Shown here piece after piece: positions 20,097 through 29,412 of a stretch of DNA of 64,000 nt. Within the stretch, counting starts at the first letter, position 1. Each line of letters starts with the position of its first letter. Location: NCBI RefSeq assembly GCF_030294945.1, contig NZ_AP018448.1:11194501-11258500 (forward strand). Reading direction: 5' to 3'. The DNA comes from Streptomyces graminofaciens. Lineage in GTDB: Bacteria > Actinomycetota > Actinomycetes > Streptomycetales > Streptomycetaceae. The position numbers were made by a program, and so were the translations under genes. The notes under the pieces are model-generated. The model worked only from the letters and a program-made list of their open reading frames with translations. It was not told where the DNA came from and ran no database searches.

Positions 20097-21133
20097 CGGT
20101 GACCACCCCTCAGAACACCCCCGTCGCCGAGGTGCCCAAGTCCAGCGGCACGAGGCTGGTGGACCGCGTCTTCAAGATGCGTGAACTCGCCATCCTGGTC
20201 GTCTTCCTGGTGATGATCGGCGTCACCCAGGCGGGCAACAGCGAGTTCCTCACCGAGCAGGGCATCAAGGACCTCCTGCTCAACGCGACCATCCTGGTGC
20301 TGGTCGCCACCGGTCAGTCGCTGGTCGTCATCACCCGGAACGTCGATCTGTCGGTCGGCTCCACGCTCGGCATCAGCGCCTTCGCCGCCGGCACGTATCT
20401 CCAGGGCGGCGGCAACCCGGTGGTGGCCGTGGCGCTCGCGGTCCTGCTGGGCATCGGCTTCGGCCTGCTGAACGGACTCCTCGTCAGCCTCGGCCAGGTG
20501 CCCGCCCTCGTCGTCACCCTCGGCACGCTGTACATCATCCGGGGCATCGACTCGATCTGGGTCGGCTCCCGCCAGATCACCGCGGCCGACCTCCCGGACG
20601 GCTTCGTGAACTTCGGCTCCGGCGGTATCTCCGCGGTGCCGTACCTGGCGCTGATCGCCCTGGTGGTGCTGGTGGCGACGGCGTACTACCTGAAGCACTT
20701 CGGCAGCGGGCGCGAGCTGTACGCCCTCGGCTCCAACCCCGAGGCCGCCCGGCTGGCCGGCATCCCGGTCCGCAAGCGGATCCTCGCCGCCTACACCTTC
20801 TGCGGCGCCCTCGCCGGACTCGCGGGCGCGCTGTACCTGGCCCGGTTCGGCAACGTCGACTCCGGTACGGGCAACGGCTATGAGCTCACCGTCGTCAGCG
20901 CGGTCGTGGTCGGCGGTGTGGTCTTCACCGGCGGCTCCGGCAGCGTCTACGGCGCGGCGCTCGGCGCGCTGTTGCTGACCTCCATCAACAGCGTGCTGCC
21001 CGCCCTCGGCGTCAGCTCGGTCTGGGTGCTCGCCATCAACGGCATCCTGCTCATCCTCGCCATCGCCGTGGACCGCGTGGTCGCGCTGCGGGTGGCGACC
21101 GCTCTGAAGAAGAGGAACGCCCGCCATGGCTGA
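20093..21133 (+). CDS. rhaP: Rhamnose ABC importer, permease 1
   Basis: This is an integral membrane permease of the RbsC/BPD_transp_2 family, 346 residues with eight to ten hydrophobic segments. Conserved pieces include [20 protein letters not shown] (transmembrane helix and EAA-like loop), [11 protein letters not shown] and the cytoplasmic loop [16 protein letters not shown] that contacts the ATPase. The ATG at 20093 overlaps the upstream ATPase stop. It pairs with the next gene to form the channel. Confidence 0.92.
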   Translation: MTVTTPQNTPVAEVPKSSGTRLVDRVFKMRELAILVVFLVMIGVTQAGNSEFLTEQGIKDLLLNATILVLVATGQSLVVITRNVDLSVGSTLGISAFAAGTYLQGGGNPVVAVALAVLLGIGFGLLNGLLVSLGQVPALVVTLGTLYIIRGIDSIWVGSRQITAADLPDGFVNFGSGGISAVPYLALIALVVLVATAYYLKHFGSGRELYALGSNPEAARLAGIPVRKRILAAYTFCGALAGLAGALYLARFGNVDSGTGNGYELTVVSAVVVGGVVFTGGSGSVYGAALGALLLTSINSVLPALGVSSVWVLAINGILLILAIAVDRVVALRVATALKKRNARHG

Positions 21134-22157
21134 CTCCACCACGCCGCGTGCGAGCCGCTGGTACGCCTTGAAGAGGTGGGATTCAGCTGTCGGCGCTCTG
21201 CTCATCGTCGTCATCCTGCTGTCCTTCTCCACCGTCGACGGCTTCGGGAACGCGCTCAACCTGTCGTTCCTCATCGGCAACACCCTGCCGATCGCCCTGG
21301 TGGCCCTGCCGATGACGATGCTCGTGGTCGCCGGTGAGATCGATCTCTCCGTCGCCTCCACGGCCGGTCTGTCCGGCGCGGTGATGGGCGCCCTGTGGAA
21401 CCAGGGTCTGACCATCGAGGCGATCATCCCGATCTGTCTGCTGCTCGGTGTGGTGTGCGGCCTCGTCAACGGCCTGCTCGTCACCCGGCTCGGACTGCCC
21501 TCCCTCGCCGTCACCATCGGCACCCTCGCCGCCTACCGCGGCATCGCGCAGATCGTGCTCGGCTCCGACGCGGTGACCGACTTCCCCACCCAGTACCTCG
21601 ACTTCGCGGCCGGACGCGTCGGCGACTCCTTCGTCCCGCAGGCCTTCCTGCCCTTCGTGGTACTGCTCGCGATCGCCGTGGTCGCCCTGCACGCCACCCC
21701 GTTCGGGCGCTCCCTGTTCGCCACCGGCGCCAGCGAGGAGGCCGCGCGCTTCGCCGGCATCCGCGTCAAGCGCCAGAAGCTCATCCTGTTCACGGTGACC
21801 GGTCTGATGGCCTCCCTCACCGGCATCTTCTGGGCCCTGCACTACGCCAGCGCCCGCTACGACAACGCCACCGGGCTCGAACTCTCCGTCATCGCCGCGG
21901 TGCTGCTCGGCGGCATCGACTTCGACGGCGGAAAGGGCACGCTCGGCGGCGCGATCGCGGGAGTGTTCCTGCTCGGCGCGCTGCAGAACGTGATGAGCCT
22001 CCAGGACGTCTCCGCCCAGTCGCAGATCGTCGTCACCGGCGTCCTGCTCGTCGTCTCCGTGCTCGGCCCCCGGGTCGCACGCCAGATCTCCGTCGCGAGG
22101 GCCGGCCGCAGAGCCGCCTCGGCGCCGGTGCCCAAGGCGCCCACTCCAGCCTCCTGA
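21126..22157 (+). CDS. rhaQ: Rhamnose ABC importer, permease 2
   Basis: This is the second RbsC-type membrane permease (343 aa), homologous to permease 1. Recognisable segments are LVVAGEIDLSVASTAGLSG, VTIGTLAAYRGIAQI, LFATGASEEAARFAGI and GGIDFDGGKGTLGGA. It starts 8 bp inside the upstream gene. The C-terminus is cytoplasmic and rich in Ala and Pro. The two different permeases form a heterodimer in RhaSTPQ-type importers. Confidence 0.92.
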   Translation: MADSTTPRASRWYALKRWDSAVGALLIVVILLSFSTVDGFGNALNLSFLIGNTLPIALVALPMTMLVVAGEIDLSVASTAGLSGAVMGALWNQGLTIEAIIPICLLLGVVCGLVNGLLVTRLGLPSLAVTIGTLAAYRGIAQIVLGSDAVTDFPTQYLDFAAGRVGDSFVPQAFLPFVVLLAIAVVALHATPFGRSLFATGASEEAARFAGIRVKRQKLILFTVTGLMASLTGIFWALHYASARYDNATGLELSVIAAVLLGGIDFDGGKGTLGGAIAGVFLLGALQNVMSLQDVSAQSQIVVTGVLLVVSVLGPRVARQISVARAGRRAASAPVPKAPTPAS

Positions 22158-22228
22158 CAAGGGCTGGCCCCCACCGCCGACCCCGCAAGTCCGCTCGCCC
22201 GTCCATCCCCTCGTATCGAAGGAACCTC

Positions 22229-23311
22229 ATGCGCAAGGCAACCCTCCGCCGCTCCTGTGCGGCCCTCGCCGCCGTCACCTCGTTCGCCCTGGCCGCCACC
22301 GCCTGTGGCGGCACCACCAAGGAGGACGTCAAGAGCGAGGGCTCCAAGGCCGCCGCCACCGGCAAGGCCGACCCCAACGCCGAACTGAAGAAGGGCCTGA
22401 CGGTCGGCTTCCTGCCCAAGCAGGTCAACAACCCGTACTTCACCTCCGCGGACAAGGGCGGCGAGGCGGCCCTGACGGAGCTGGGCTCCAAGTACAAGGA
22501 GGTCGGCCCCTCCAGCGCCACCGACACCGCCGGCCAGGTGAGCTACGTCAACACGCTCACCCAGCAGCAGGTCGACGCGATGGCCGTCTCCGCGCAGGAC
22601 CCGGGCGCCCTGTGCACCGCGCTCAAGCAGGCCATGAGCAACGGCATCAAGGTCGTCACCTACGACTCCGACACCAAGGCCGACTGCCGCAACGCCTTCG
22701 TCTCGCAGGCCAGCGCCGAGGACCTCGGCCGCACCGAGGTGCAGCTGCTCGCCGAGCAGATCAACTACAAGGGCGAGATCGCGATCCTGTCCGCCGCGCA
22801 GACCGCGACCAACCAGAACACCTGGATCGAGTTCATGAAGGACGAACTCAAGGACCCCAAGTACAAGAACATCAAGCTCGTCAAGGTCGCCTACGGTGAC
22901 GACGACGCCCAGAAGTCCTTCCAGCAGACCCAGGGCCTGCTCCAGGAGTACCCGAACCTGAAGGGGATCATCTCCCCGACCACGGTCGGCATCAAGGCGG
23001 CCGCCCAGTACCTGTCGGGCTCCAAGTACAAGGGCAAGGTCATGCTGACCGGCCTCGGCACCCCCAACGACATGCGCAAGTACGTCAAGAACGGCACCGT
23101 ACAGGGCTTCGAGCTGTGGGACCCGGCGAAGCTCGGCGAGCTGGCCGCCCGTACGTCCGTGGCGCTGGTCTCCGGCCAGATCACCGGCAAGGAGGGCGAG
23201 ACCTTCAAGGCCGGCGACATGGGTGAGTTCACGATCGGCAAGGATGGCGTGATCAGCCTCGGCAAGCCGACCGTGTTCAACAAGGCAAACATCGACAAGT
23301 TCAACTTCTGA
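22229..23311 (+). CDS. rhaS: Rhamnose-binding lipoprotein of the ABC importer
   Basis: This is a periplasmic-binding-protein-like lipoprotein (360 aa) on the outer face of the membrane. The signal peptide ends in the lipobox LAATAC, with the lipid-modified Cys at about residue 27. The mature protein has the two-lobe PBP1 fold, with FLPKQVNNPYF, a VSYVNTLTQQQVDAMAVSA segment and TTVGIKAAAQYL. It delivers the sugar to the permeases. The ATG at 22229 follows AAGGAACC. It lies 71 bp after permease 2 in the same unit. Confidence 0.92.
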   Translation: MRKATLRRSCAALAAVTSFALAATACGGTTKEDVKSEGSKAAATGKADPNAELKKGLTVGFLPKQVNNPYFTSADKGGEAALTELGSKYKEVGPSSATDTAGQVSYVNTLTQQQVDAMAVSAQDPGALCTALKQAMSNGIKVVTYDSDTKADCRNAFVSQASAEDLGRTEVQLLAEQINYKGEIAILSAAQTATNQNTWIEFMKDELKDPKYKNIKLVKVAYGDDDAQKSFQQTQGLLQEYPNLKGIISPTTVGIKAAAQYLSGSKYKGKVMLTGLGTPNDMRKYVKNGTVQGFELWDPAKLGELAARTSVALVSGQITGKEGETFKAGDMGEFTIGKDGVISLGKPTVFNKANIDKFNF

Positions 23312-23328
23312 TCCAGGGAGGGTCGTTG

Positions 23329-23649
23329 ATGAAGCGCGTGTGCTTCCTGCTTAAGGTCAGGGCGGAGCGCCTCGACGAGTACCGCGAGCGGCACGCCGCC
23401 GTGTGGCCGGAGATGCTTCAGGCGCTCTCGGCCACCGGCTGGCACAACTACTCGCTCTTCCTGCGCGAAGACGGCCTGCTGGTCGGCTACTTGGAGACCG
23501 AGGACTTCGAGGCCGCGCTGGCAGGCATGGAGGCCACCGACATCAACGCCCGCTGGCAGACGGAGATGGCGCCGTTCTTCGAGTCGCTGGACGGCGCCCG
23601 CCCCGACGAGGCCATGAAACCGCTCACCGAAGTGTTCCACCTGGACTGA
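23329..23649 (+). CDS. rhaU: L-rhamnose mutarotase
   Basis: This enzyme interconverts the alpha and beta anomers of L-rhamnose, so that the imported sugar can be used by the isomerase. The 106-residue length is typical. The family motif YRERHAAVWPEM contains the catalytic His, followed by GWHNYSLFLREDG and a short Trp-containing segment RWQTEM. AGGGAGG sits 9 bp before the ATG at 23329; the TTG one codon earlier is less likely. It follows rhaS by 17 bp in the same operon. Confidence 0.95.
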   Translation: MKRVCFLLKVRAERLDEYRERHAAVWPEMLQALSATGWHNYSLFLREDGLLVGYLETEDFEAALAGMEATDINARWQTEMAPFFESLDGARPDEAMKPLTEVFHLD

Positions 23650-23722
23650 GACCTGTTACCCCTCCCCTCGGTCCGTTCCCCTCCCCGTACCCGCACCTCG
23701 TTCGACAATGGAGTCTCCCGAG

Positions 23723-25147
23723 ATGAAAAGACGTACGCTGCTGGGCGCCGCCCTCGCCGGGGCCGTGGTGACCCCCGTCCTCGGCGCCGCCACCGCCAGC
23801 GCCGCCGACCCGGGCCCCTCGGTCACCCAGACCGGCAACACCCTGCTCGACAGCCAGGCCATCTTCTTCGTCTCGTACGACGGCCTCGTCAACAACAACT
23901 CGTTCCAGAAGAACGGTCTGCTGACGTACAAGGGCTACCAGTACGCCGTCTGGTACACCGCCGACCGCAACGCCGTCGTCGGCCGCCGGGTCCTCGGCGG
24001 CAGCACCTGGTCCACCGTCAAGGTCGGCCACACGCTCCGCTACAACGACTCCCACAACGTCATCTCCATGGGTGTCTCCAAGGTCGACGGCCGCCTCCAC
24101 CTCAACATGGACTCGCACAGCGACGGCTTCACCTACGTCAAGTCGGTGGCCGGGCTCATGGACAACCCGTCCGGGCTGAGCTGGACCACGAGCCGCTTCG
24201 GCGCCCCGCAGTCCACGCTCGACGGGCTGGCGCTCACCTCGCAGTTCACCTACCCGCAGTTCATCTCGATGCCCGACGGCAAGCTCCAGCTCAGCTACCG
24301 CGTCGGCATCTCCGGCAACGGCCGCAACGCCATCGCCGAGTACAACGGCACCTCCTGGACCAACCTCGGCGAGTGGTCCAGCTCCACCGGCACGTACACC
24401 AGCGAGCACGGCTCGTCGACGGTCCGCAACATGTACCTGCACGGCATCGACTACGACAAGAACGGCCGCCTGCACTCCTTCTTCACCTGGCGGGAGCAGA
24501 ACGGCGCCGTGATGTGCAACGGCGGCGGCATCACCAACCACGACACCGGCTACGTCTTCTCCGACGACCTCGGCCGCACGTGGCGCAACAACGCGGGCAC
24601 CGTCGTCGGCACCACCGGCGGCTCCGACAAGGTCGCGGTGACGGACAGCGGGCTCGTCATCGACGCGCTGAACCCGGACCACTCGCTGATGAACCAGGAG
24701 AGCCAGTTCACCGACTCGGCCGGCCGCCCGCACGCGATCATCAGCTATGTCCCCGGCCGCTTCGGCCAGTGCACCACGAACTACGTCACCGACCGCACCA
24801 ACAACGGCCGCGCCTTCCACGTCCGCAAGAACGCCTCCGGCACCTGGCAGAAGACCGAGATCCCGGTAGCGCTCGGCTCCAGCCAGCGCACCAAGCTGGC
24901 CCTCGACAAGTACAACAACGCCTACGCCATCCTCCCGTTCGGGCGGATATGGGGCGCCTCGGCGGCCTCCGGCTACACCGACTGGAAGGTGCTGTTCGAC
25001 GCCAGCGGCCTCAACGCCTTCGGCGAGGTCGTGATCGACGAGTCCCGGATAGCCCAGGACAATGTCCTGTCGGTGATGTACCAGCTCAAGTCGACCGGTA
25101 CCACACCCTCGGCGCTCCGCGTCATCGATTTCGCACTGCCCGCCTGA
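23723..25147 (+). CDS. Tat-exported BNR-repeat beta-propeller protein, candidate rhamnoside-releasing enzyme
   Basis: This is a 474-residue extracellular protein. The N-terminus MKRRTLLGAALAGA has the twin-arginine export pattern, with cleavage after ATASA. The body matches the BNR_4 family (PF15892), a seven-bladed propeller; Asp-box-like turns such as SDDLGRTWRNN are visible. Members of this fold include enzymes that release L-rhamnose linked to glucuronic acid from plant gums (GH145 and PL42 types). Its position inside the rhamnose uptake operon, directly after the mutarotase, supports such a role. The start at 23723 is preferred because GGAG precedes it; ATG 23708 is possible. The exact reaction (hydrolase or lyase) cannot be decided by eye. 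Confidence 0.8.
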   Translation: MKRRTLLGAALAGAVVTPVLGAATASAADPGPSVTQTGNTLLDSQAIFFVSYDGLVNNNSFQKNGLLTYKGYQYAVWYTADRNAVVGRRVLGGSTWSTVKVGHTLRYNDSHNVISMGVSKVDGRLHLNMDSHSDGFTYVKSVAGLMDNPSGLSWTTSRFGAPQSTLDGLALTSQFTYPQFISMPDGKLQLSYRVGISGNGRNAIAEYNGTSWTNLGEWSSSTGTYTSEHGSSTVRNMYLHGIDYDKNGRLHSFFTWREQNGAVMCNGGGITNHDTGYVFSDDLGRTWRNNAGTVVGTTGGSDKVAVTDSGLVIDALNPDHSLMNQESQFTDSAGRPHAIISYVPGRFGQCTTNYVTDRTNNGRAFHVRKNASGTWQKTEIPVALGSSQRTKLALDKYNNAYAILPFGRIWGASAASGYTDWKVLFDASGLNAFGEVVIDESRIAQDNVLSVMYQLKSTGTTPSALRVIDFALPA

Positions 25148-25158
25148 TTTCCGTACGA

Positions 25159-25172
25159 CGGGAACGTTCCCG
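25159..25172. promoter_or_regulatory. Perfect palindrome upstream of the LacI regulator gene
   Basis: CGGGAACGTTCCCG is a perfect 14-bp palindrome with a central CG, as LacI-family operators have. It lies 12 bp after the propeller gene stop and 87 bp before the regulator start, so it could be an autoregulatory site. The arms differ from the TGAAAC-type rhamnose sites, so the binder is uncertain. Confidence 0.4.
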
Positions 25173-25258
25173 CACCTGACCGGGGGCATTCCCGTGCCGG
25201 CCTGAAGGTAATGTGAACGTACACCCGCCGCTCCTCGCTCCCTGGAGGTCCCCGCCTG

Positions 25259-26284
25259 ATGGCCCAGTCGGTGGGTATCAAGGACGTCGCCCGTGTCGCC
25301 GGAGTCTCCGTCGGCACGGTGTCCAACGTGATCAACCGGCCGGACTCGGTCGCCTCCGAGACCCGCGCCCGTGTGCAGGCCGCGATCGACCGCCTCGGCT
25401 ATGTCCGCAGCGAGTCGGCGCGCCAGCTGCGGGCCGGGCGGAGCCGCATCATGGGGCTGCTCGTGCTCGACATGGGCAACCCCTTCTTCGTCGACGTCGC
25501 GCGCGGTGCCGAGCGGGCCGCGCGCGACGCCGGGCTCGGCGTGATGGTCTGCAACAGCGCGCAGAGCGCGAGCGAGGAGGCCGAGTACCTCTCGCTCTTC
25601 GCCGAACAGCGCGTCCGGGGTGTGCTGCTCACCCCCGCCGAGGCCACGGGACGCAACATCAAGGCGTTCCGCCGCCACGGCATCCCCTTCGTCCTCGTCG
25701 ACCGGGTCGCCGAGGGCACCACCGAGTGCTCGGTGTCCGTCGACGACGTGGCGGGCGGCGCCCTCGCCGTACGGCATCTGGTCGACGCCGGGCACCGCTC
25801 CATCGCGTACGTCAGCGGACCCTCCGGCTTCACCCAGGTCCGCGACCGCCGTACGGGCGCCCTGAACGCCCTGCGGGAGGCGGGGCTCGGGCACGAGGCC
25901 CTGCGCGAGCTGCCCACCGAGCGCCTCGACGTGGCCGCGGGCCGCGACGCCGGCGCCCGCCTCCTCGGCCTCGCCGACCGCCCGACGGCCGTGTTCTGCG
26001 CCAACGACCTGCTGGCCCTCGGCGTGCTCCAGGCCATGTACGCGGCCGGCGTCAGCGTCCCGGGCGACCTCGCCATCGTCGGCTACGACGACATCGAGTT
26101 CGCCGCCGCGGCCGCCGTCCCCCTCACCTCCGTACGGCAGCCCGCCGTCACCATGGGCGCGCTCGCCGCCGAACTTCTCCTGGAGGAGACCGAGGCCGAG
26201 AACGGCTCCCTCGTCCATGAACACCGGCGGGTGGTGCTCCAGCCGGAGCTGGTGGTGCGCCGCTCCAGCCTGTCGGCACGCTGA
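25259..26284 (+). CDS. rhaR: LacI family transcriptional regulator, probable rhamnose repressor
   Basis: This is a 341-residue LacI/GalR regulator. The N-terminal helix-turn-helix and hinge read IKDVARVAGVSVGTVSNVIN and RLGYVRSESARQLR. The C-terminal PBP1-like sensor domain includes GLLVLDMGNPFF, VFCANDLLALGVLQ and IVGYDDIEFA. GGAGGT precedes the ATG. As the only regulator in the locus it is the likely binder of the LacI-type operators at 18347 and 18513, with rhamnose or a derivative as inducer. This functional link is inferred. Confidence 0.88.
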   Translation: MAQSVGIKDVARVAGVSVGTVSNVINRPDSVASETRARVQAAIDRLGYVRSESARQLRAGRSRIMGLLVLDMGNPFFVDVARGAERAARDAGLGVMVCNSAQSASEEAEYLSLFAEQRVRGVLLTPAEATGRNIKAFRRHGIPFVLVDRVAEGTTECSVSVDDVAGGALAVRHLVDAGHRSIAYVSGPSGFTQVRDRRTGALNALREAGLGHEALRELPTERLDVAAGRDAGARLLGLADRPTAVFCANDLLALGVLQAMYAAGVSVPGDLAIVGYDDIEFAAAAAVPLTSVRQPAVTMGALAAELLLEETEAENGSLVHEHRRVVLQPELVVRRSSLSAR

Positions 26285-26300
26285 CCGGGCGACACGGCGG

Positions 26301-26318
26301 ACTGACTCATGAGTCAGT
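26301..26318. promoter_or_regulatory. Perfect 18-bp palindrome upstream of the peptidase gene
   Basis: ACTGACTCATGAGTCAGT is fully self-complementary and lies 17 bp after the LacI gene stop. It could be the operator for the downstream peptidase gene; it lacks a GC-rich stem, so a terminator is less likely. No regulator gene beside it is an obvious partner. Confidence 0.45.
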
Positions 26319-26416
26319 GAGTTTCCCGGACTTTTCTTGATCCACGGGGTCGGCCGGGCGGAAATTCTGTGCTGGACTGGACCAAGGCCTGGAATCCGTG
26401 CGCCCGAGGAGCCCTG

Positions 26417-27718
26417 TTGTCCGTCAGCTACCGCCAGCCCGGTGTCGTCCTCACCGACCGCCGCTTCAGCGTCCCCCTCGACCACGACGACCCGACGGGG
26501 GAGCGGATCGAGCTCTACGCCCGTGAGGTCGTCGCGGGAGACAAGGCCGCGCAGGACCTGCCCTGGCTGGTCTACCTCCAGGGCGGCCCCGGCTTCGGAG
26601 CGAACCGTTTCATCGGCCGTCAGGCCTGGCTGGAGCGAGCCCTGAGGGAGTACCGCGTACTGCTCCTGGACCAGCGCGGCACCGGCGCGTCCAGCCCCGC
26701 CAACCGTCAGACGCTCCCCTCGCGCGGCGGCCCCCGCGAACAGGCCGACCATCTCGCCCACTTCCGTGCCGACTCCATCGTCCGCGACTGCGAGGCCATC
26801 CGCCCCGAGATCACCGGCGGCGCCCCCTGGACGGTCCTCGGCCAGAGCTTCGGCGGCTTCTGCACGGTCAGCTACCTCTCCACCGCGCCCGAGGGCATCA
26901 GCACCGCCGTGATCACCGGCGGCCTGCCCACCCTCGACGGCCACGCCGACGACGTGTACCGCGCCGCCTACCCGCGCATCGAACGCAAGGTCGCCGCGCA
27001 CTACGCCCGCTATCCGCAGGACGTCGAACGGGCCCGCCGGATCGCCGAGCATCTGCTGGAACACGAGCCCGTCCTGAACGGCGGCTACAAGCTCACCGTC
27101 GAGGCCTTCCAGTCCCTCGGCATCGTCCTCGGCCGCAGCGACGGCAGCCACCGGCTGCACTTCCTCCTGGAGGACGCCTTCGTCCGCACCCCTCAGGGCC
27201 ACGTCCTCTCCGACGCCTTCCAGGAAGAGGTCCAGGGCCTCCTCTCCTTCGCCGGCCACCCGCTCTACGCCCTGGTCCACGAGGCCTGCTACGCCCAGGA
27301 CGAGCGCCCCACGGCCTGGTCCGCGGAACGGGTGCGCGCCGAGTTCCCCCAGTTCGACGCGGCCAAGACGCTCACGGGGGACGGCCCGCTCCTCTTCACC
27401 GGCGAGTCCGTCCACCCCTGGACCTTCGACACCGACCCGGCCCTGCGCCCGCTGCGCGACACCGCCGAGGAACTGGCCGCCCGCACCGACTGGGCCCCGC
27501 TGTACGACCCGGCGCGCCTGGCCGCGAACGAGGTCCCGGTGGCGGCGGCGATCTACCACGACGACATGTACGTCGACACGGCCCACTCGCTCGAGACGGC
27601 CCGCTCGATCCGGGGCCTGCGCACCTGGGTCACGGACGAGTTCGAACACGACGGCGTACGGGCCGGGGGACCGCGGGTGCTGGACCGGCTGCTGGCGCTG
27701 ACGCGCGACGAGGAGTGA
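26417..27718 (+). CDS. Alpha/beta hydrolase, proline iminopeptidase-like (peptidase family S33)
   Basis: This cytoplasmic serine aminopeptidase removes N-terminal proline or related residues. The oxyanion segment LQGGPGFGANR, the DQRGTGASS turn and the nucleophile elbow GQSFGG are present; the catalytic His lies near the C-terminus in IYHDDMYVD or DEFEHDG. The N-terminus PGVVLTDRRFSVPLDH is characteristic of this subgroup. I place the start at TTG 26417, which has GAGGA 8 bp upstream; an in-frame GTG at 26369 would add 16 residues of uncertain homology. It is preceded by an 18-bp palindrome. Confidence 0.88.
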   Translation: MSVSYRQPGVVLTDRRFSVPLDHDDPTGERIELYAREVVAGDKAAQDLPWLVYLQGGPGFGANRFIGRQAWLERALREYRVLLLDQRGTGASSPANRQTLPSRGGPREQADHLAHFRADSIVRDCEAIRPEITGGAPWTVLGQSFGGFCTVSYLSTAPEGISTAVITGGLPTLDGHADDVYRAAYPRIERKVAAHYARYPQDVERARRIAEHLLEHEPVLNGGYKLTVEAFQSLGIVLGRSDGSHRLHFLLEDAFVRTPQGHVLSDAFQEEVQGLLSFAGHPLYALVHEACYAQDERPTAWSAERVRAEFPQFDAAKTLTGDGPLLFTGESVHPWTFDTDPALRPLRDTAEELAARTDWAPLYDPARLAANEVPVAAAIYHDDMYVDTAHSLETARSIRGLRTWVTDEFEHDGVRAGGPRVLDRLLALTRDEE

Positions 27719-27758
27719 GTGCGGGCCGATTGCCGGTGGCCGGGGTTACCTTGCGGGA

Positions 27759-28502
27759 ATGACCGAAGCACAGACCGACCAGCTGAAGCCCATGCCCGAC
27801 GACTGGCGGCGCGCGCTCGCCGTGGTGGCCCACCCGGACGATCTGGAGTACGGCTGCTCGGCGGCGATCGCCGCCTGGACCGATGCCGGCCGCGAGGTCA
27901 CGTACGTCCTGGCGACCAGGGGCGAGGCGGGCATCGACACCCTGGAACCGGCGCGGTGCGGCCCGCTGCGCGAGCGGGAGCAGCGGGCGAGCGCGGCTGT
28001 GGTCGGCGTGTCGCAGGTGGAGTTCCTCGACCACCGGGACGGCGTCGTCGAGTACGGCCTCGCCCTGCGCCGGGACATCGCGGCGGCCATCCGCAAGTAC
28101 CGCCCCGAACTGGTCATCACCCTCAACCACCGCGACACCTGGGGCGGGGTCGCCTGGAACACCCCGGACCATGTGGCGGTCGGCCGAGCCACCCTGGACG
28201 CGGCGGCCGACGCGGGCAACCGCTGGATCTTCCCCGAGCTGACGGAACAGGGCCTGGAGCCCTGGAGCGGCGTCCGCTGGGTCGCCGTAGCCGGTTCCGC
28301 GCACCCCACGCACGCCGTGGAGGCGACCCCTGGCCTGGAGCGCGCCGTACGGTCCCTCCTCGAACACCGCACGTACATCGAGGTGCTGACGAAGGAGGAC
28401 CCGGAGACCTACGTACGCGGCTTCCTGACCGGCTACGCGCGGACCACGGGCGAGCGCTTCGGCGGCAGACCGGCGGTGGCGTTCGAGCTGTTCCCCCGGT
28501 GA
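27759..28502 (+). CDS. PIG-L family zinc-dependent deacetylase
   Basis: This is a 247-residue deacetylase of the LmbE/PIG-L family. The zinc motif AHPDDLEYG is present, with a second element TPDHVAVGRATL supplying the third ligand and HRDGVVEY between them. Relatives include MshB and Mca of mycothiol metabolism and enzymes that deacetylate sugars or antibiotic intermediates. The mycothiol-specific genes are absent nearby, so the substrate is open. It lies 40 bp after the peptidase gene on the same strand. Confidence 0.9.
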   Translation: MTEAQTDQLKPMPDDWRRALAVVAHPDDLEYGCSAAIAAWTDAGREVTYVLATRGEAGIDTLEPARCGPLREREQRASAAVVGVSQVEFLDHRDGVVEYGLALRRDIAAAIRKYRPELVITLNHRDTWGGVAWNTPDHVAVGRATLDAAADAGNRWIFPELTEQGLEPWSGVRWVAVAGSAHPTHAVEATPGLERAVRSLLEHRTYIEVLTKEDPETYVRGFLTGYARTTGERFGGRPAVAFELFPR

Positions 28503-28575
28503 CGGGTGACGGCGATCGAGACGGTGCGGCTCTATTGATTCGGGTCTTCGTCCGGGCCTGGTTAGGGTGAACCAT

Positions 28576-29397
28576 ATGCAACAAACATCCGGTGACCTCC
28601 TCGCCCTGCGCGGCGACTGCGGCAACTGCTTCGGCCTGTGCTGTGTCGCGCTGCCCTTCGCCGCCTCGGCGGACTTCGCCGTCGACAAGGCGGCGGGCAA
28701 GCCGTGCGGGAACCTCCGGGAGGACTTCCGGTGCGGCATCCACACCCGGCTGCGGGACGAGGGCTTCACCGGCTGCACGGTCTACGACTGCTTCGGCGCC
28801 GGACAGCAGGTCTCCCAGGTCACCTTCGGCGGCCGGGACTGGCGTACGGGCGGCAGGGAGCACGCCCGGCGGATGTTCGACGTGTTCCCGGTCGTACGCC
28901 AACTCCACGAACTGCTCTGGTACTTGAACGAGGCGCTGACGCTCCCCGCCGCCCGTCCCATCCATGCCGACCTGCGCCGGACCCGGGACGAGACGGAGGA
29001 GCTCACCCGCCGGTCCGCCGAGGAACTGGCGGCGTTGGACGTGCCCGCCCACCGGCGGGAAGTCAACGAACTGCTGCTGCGCACCAGCGAACTCATGCGG
29101 GCCGGTGCCGGGCGCAGGAAGAACCGCCGGGGCGCCGACCTCATCGGCGCCCGCCTCAAGGGAGCCGACCTCGGCAAGGCCGACCTGCGCGGCGCCTACC
29201 TCATAGCCGCCGATCTGACCGGGGCCGATCTGCGCCGCGCGGATCTGATAGGCGCCGACCTGCGCGACACCGACCTCACGGACGCCGACCTCACCGGCGC
29301 CTTCTTCCTGACCCAGCCCCAGGTGAACGCGGCACGCGGCAGTGCCGGGACACGGCTGCCGGGGTCAGTCACCCGCCCGGGTCACTGGACAGCCTGA
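28576..29397 (+). CDS. Cys-rich N-terminal domain / pentapeptide-repeat protein
   Basis: This protein of 273 residues has two parts. The N-terminal ~90 residues carry a cysteine cluster (GDCGNCFGLCC, CGNLREDFRCG, GCTVYDCFG), suggesting a metal or Fe-S site. The C-terminal part (about 185-250) is a pentapeptide-repeat region, with repeated A(D/N)LxG units such as GADLGKADLRGAYL and GADLRRADLIGADL forming a right-handed quadrilateral helix. Some pentapeptide proteins mimic DNA and protect gyrase, but most are uncharacterised. The ATG at 28576 is used; GTG 28567 in frame is possible. Function unknown. Confidence 0.82.
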   Translation: MQQTSGDLLALRGDCGNCFGLCCVALPFAASADFAVDKAAGKPCGNLREDFRCGIHTRLRDEGFTGCTVYDCFGAGQQVSQVTFGGRDWRTGGREHARRMFDVFPVVRQLHELLWYLNEALTLPAARPIHADLRRTRDETEELTRRSAEELAALDVPAHRREVNELLLRTSELMRAGAGRRKNRRGADLIGARLKGADLGKADLRGAYLIAADLTGADLRRADLIGADLRDTDLTDADLTGAFFLTQPQVNAARGSAGTRLPGSVTRPGHWTA

Positions 29398-29412
29398 CGC
29401 CGACAACAGGGC

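Noticed and set aside
23624..27649. Very long open frame of 1341 codons on the minus strand
   Set aside because: It is antisense to the propeller, LacI and peptidase genes, which have clear family motifs. Its composition (Val, Gly, Asp, Arg, Glu-rich without motifs) is the usual mirror of high-GC coding DNA.
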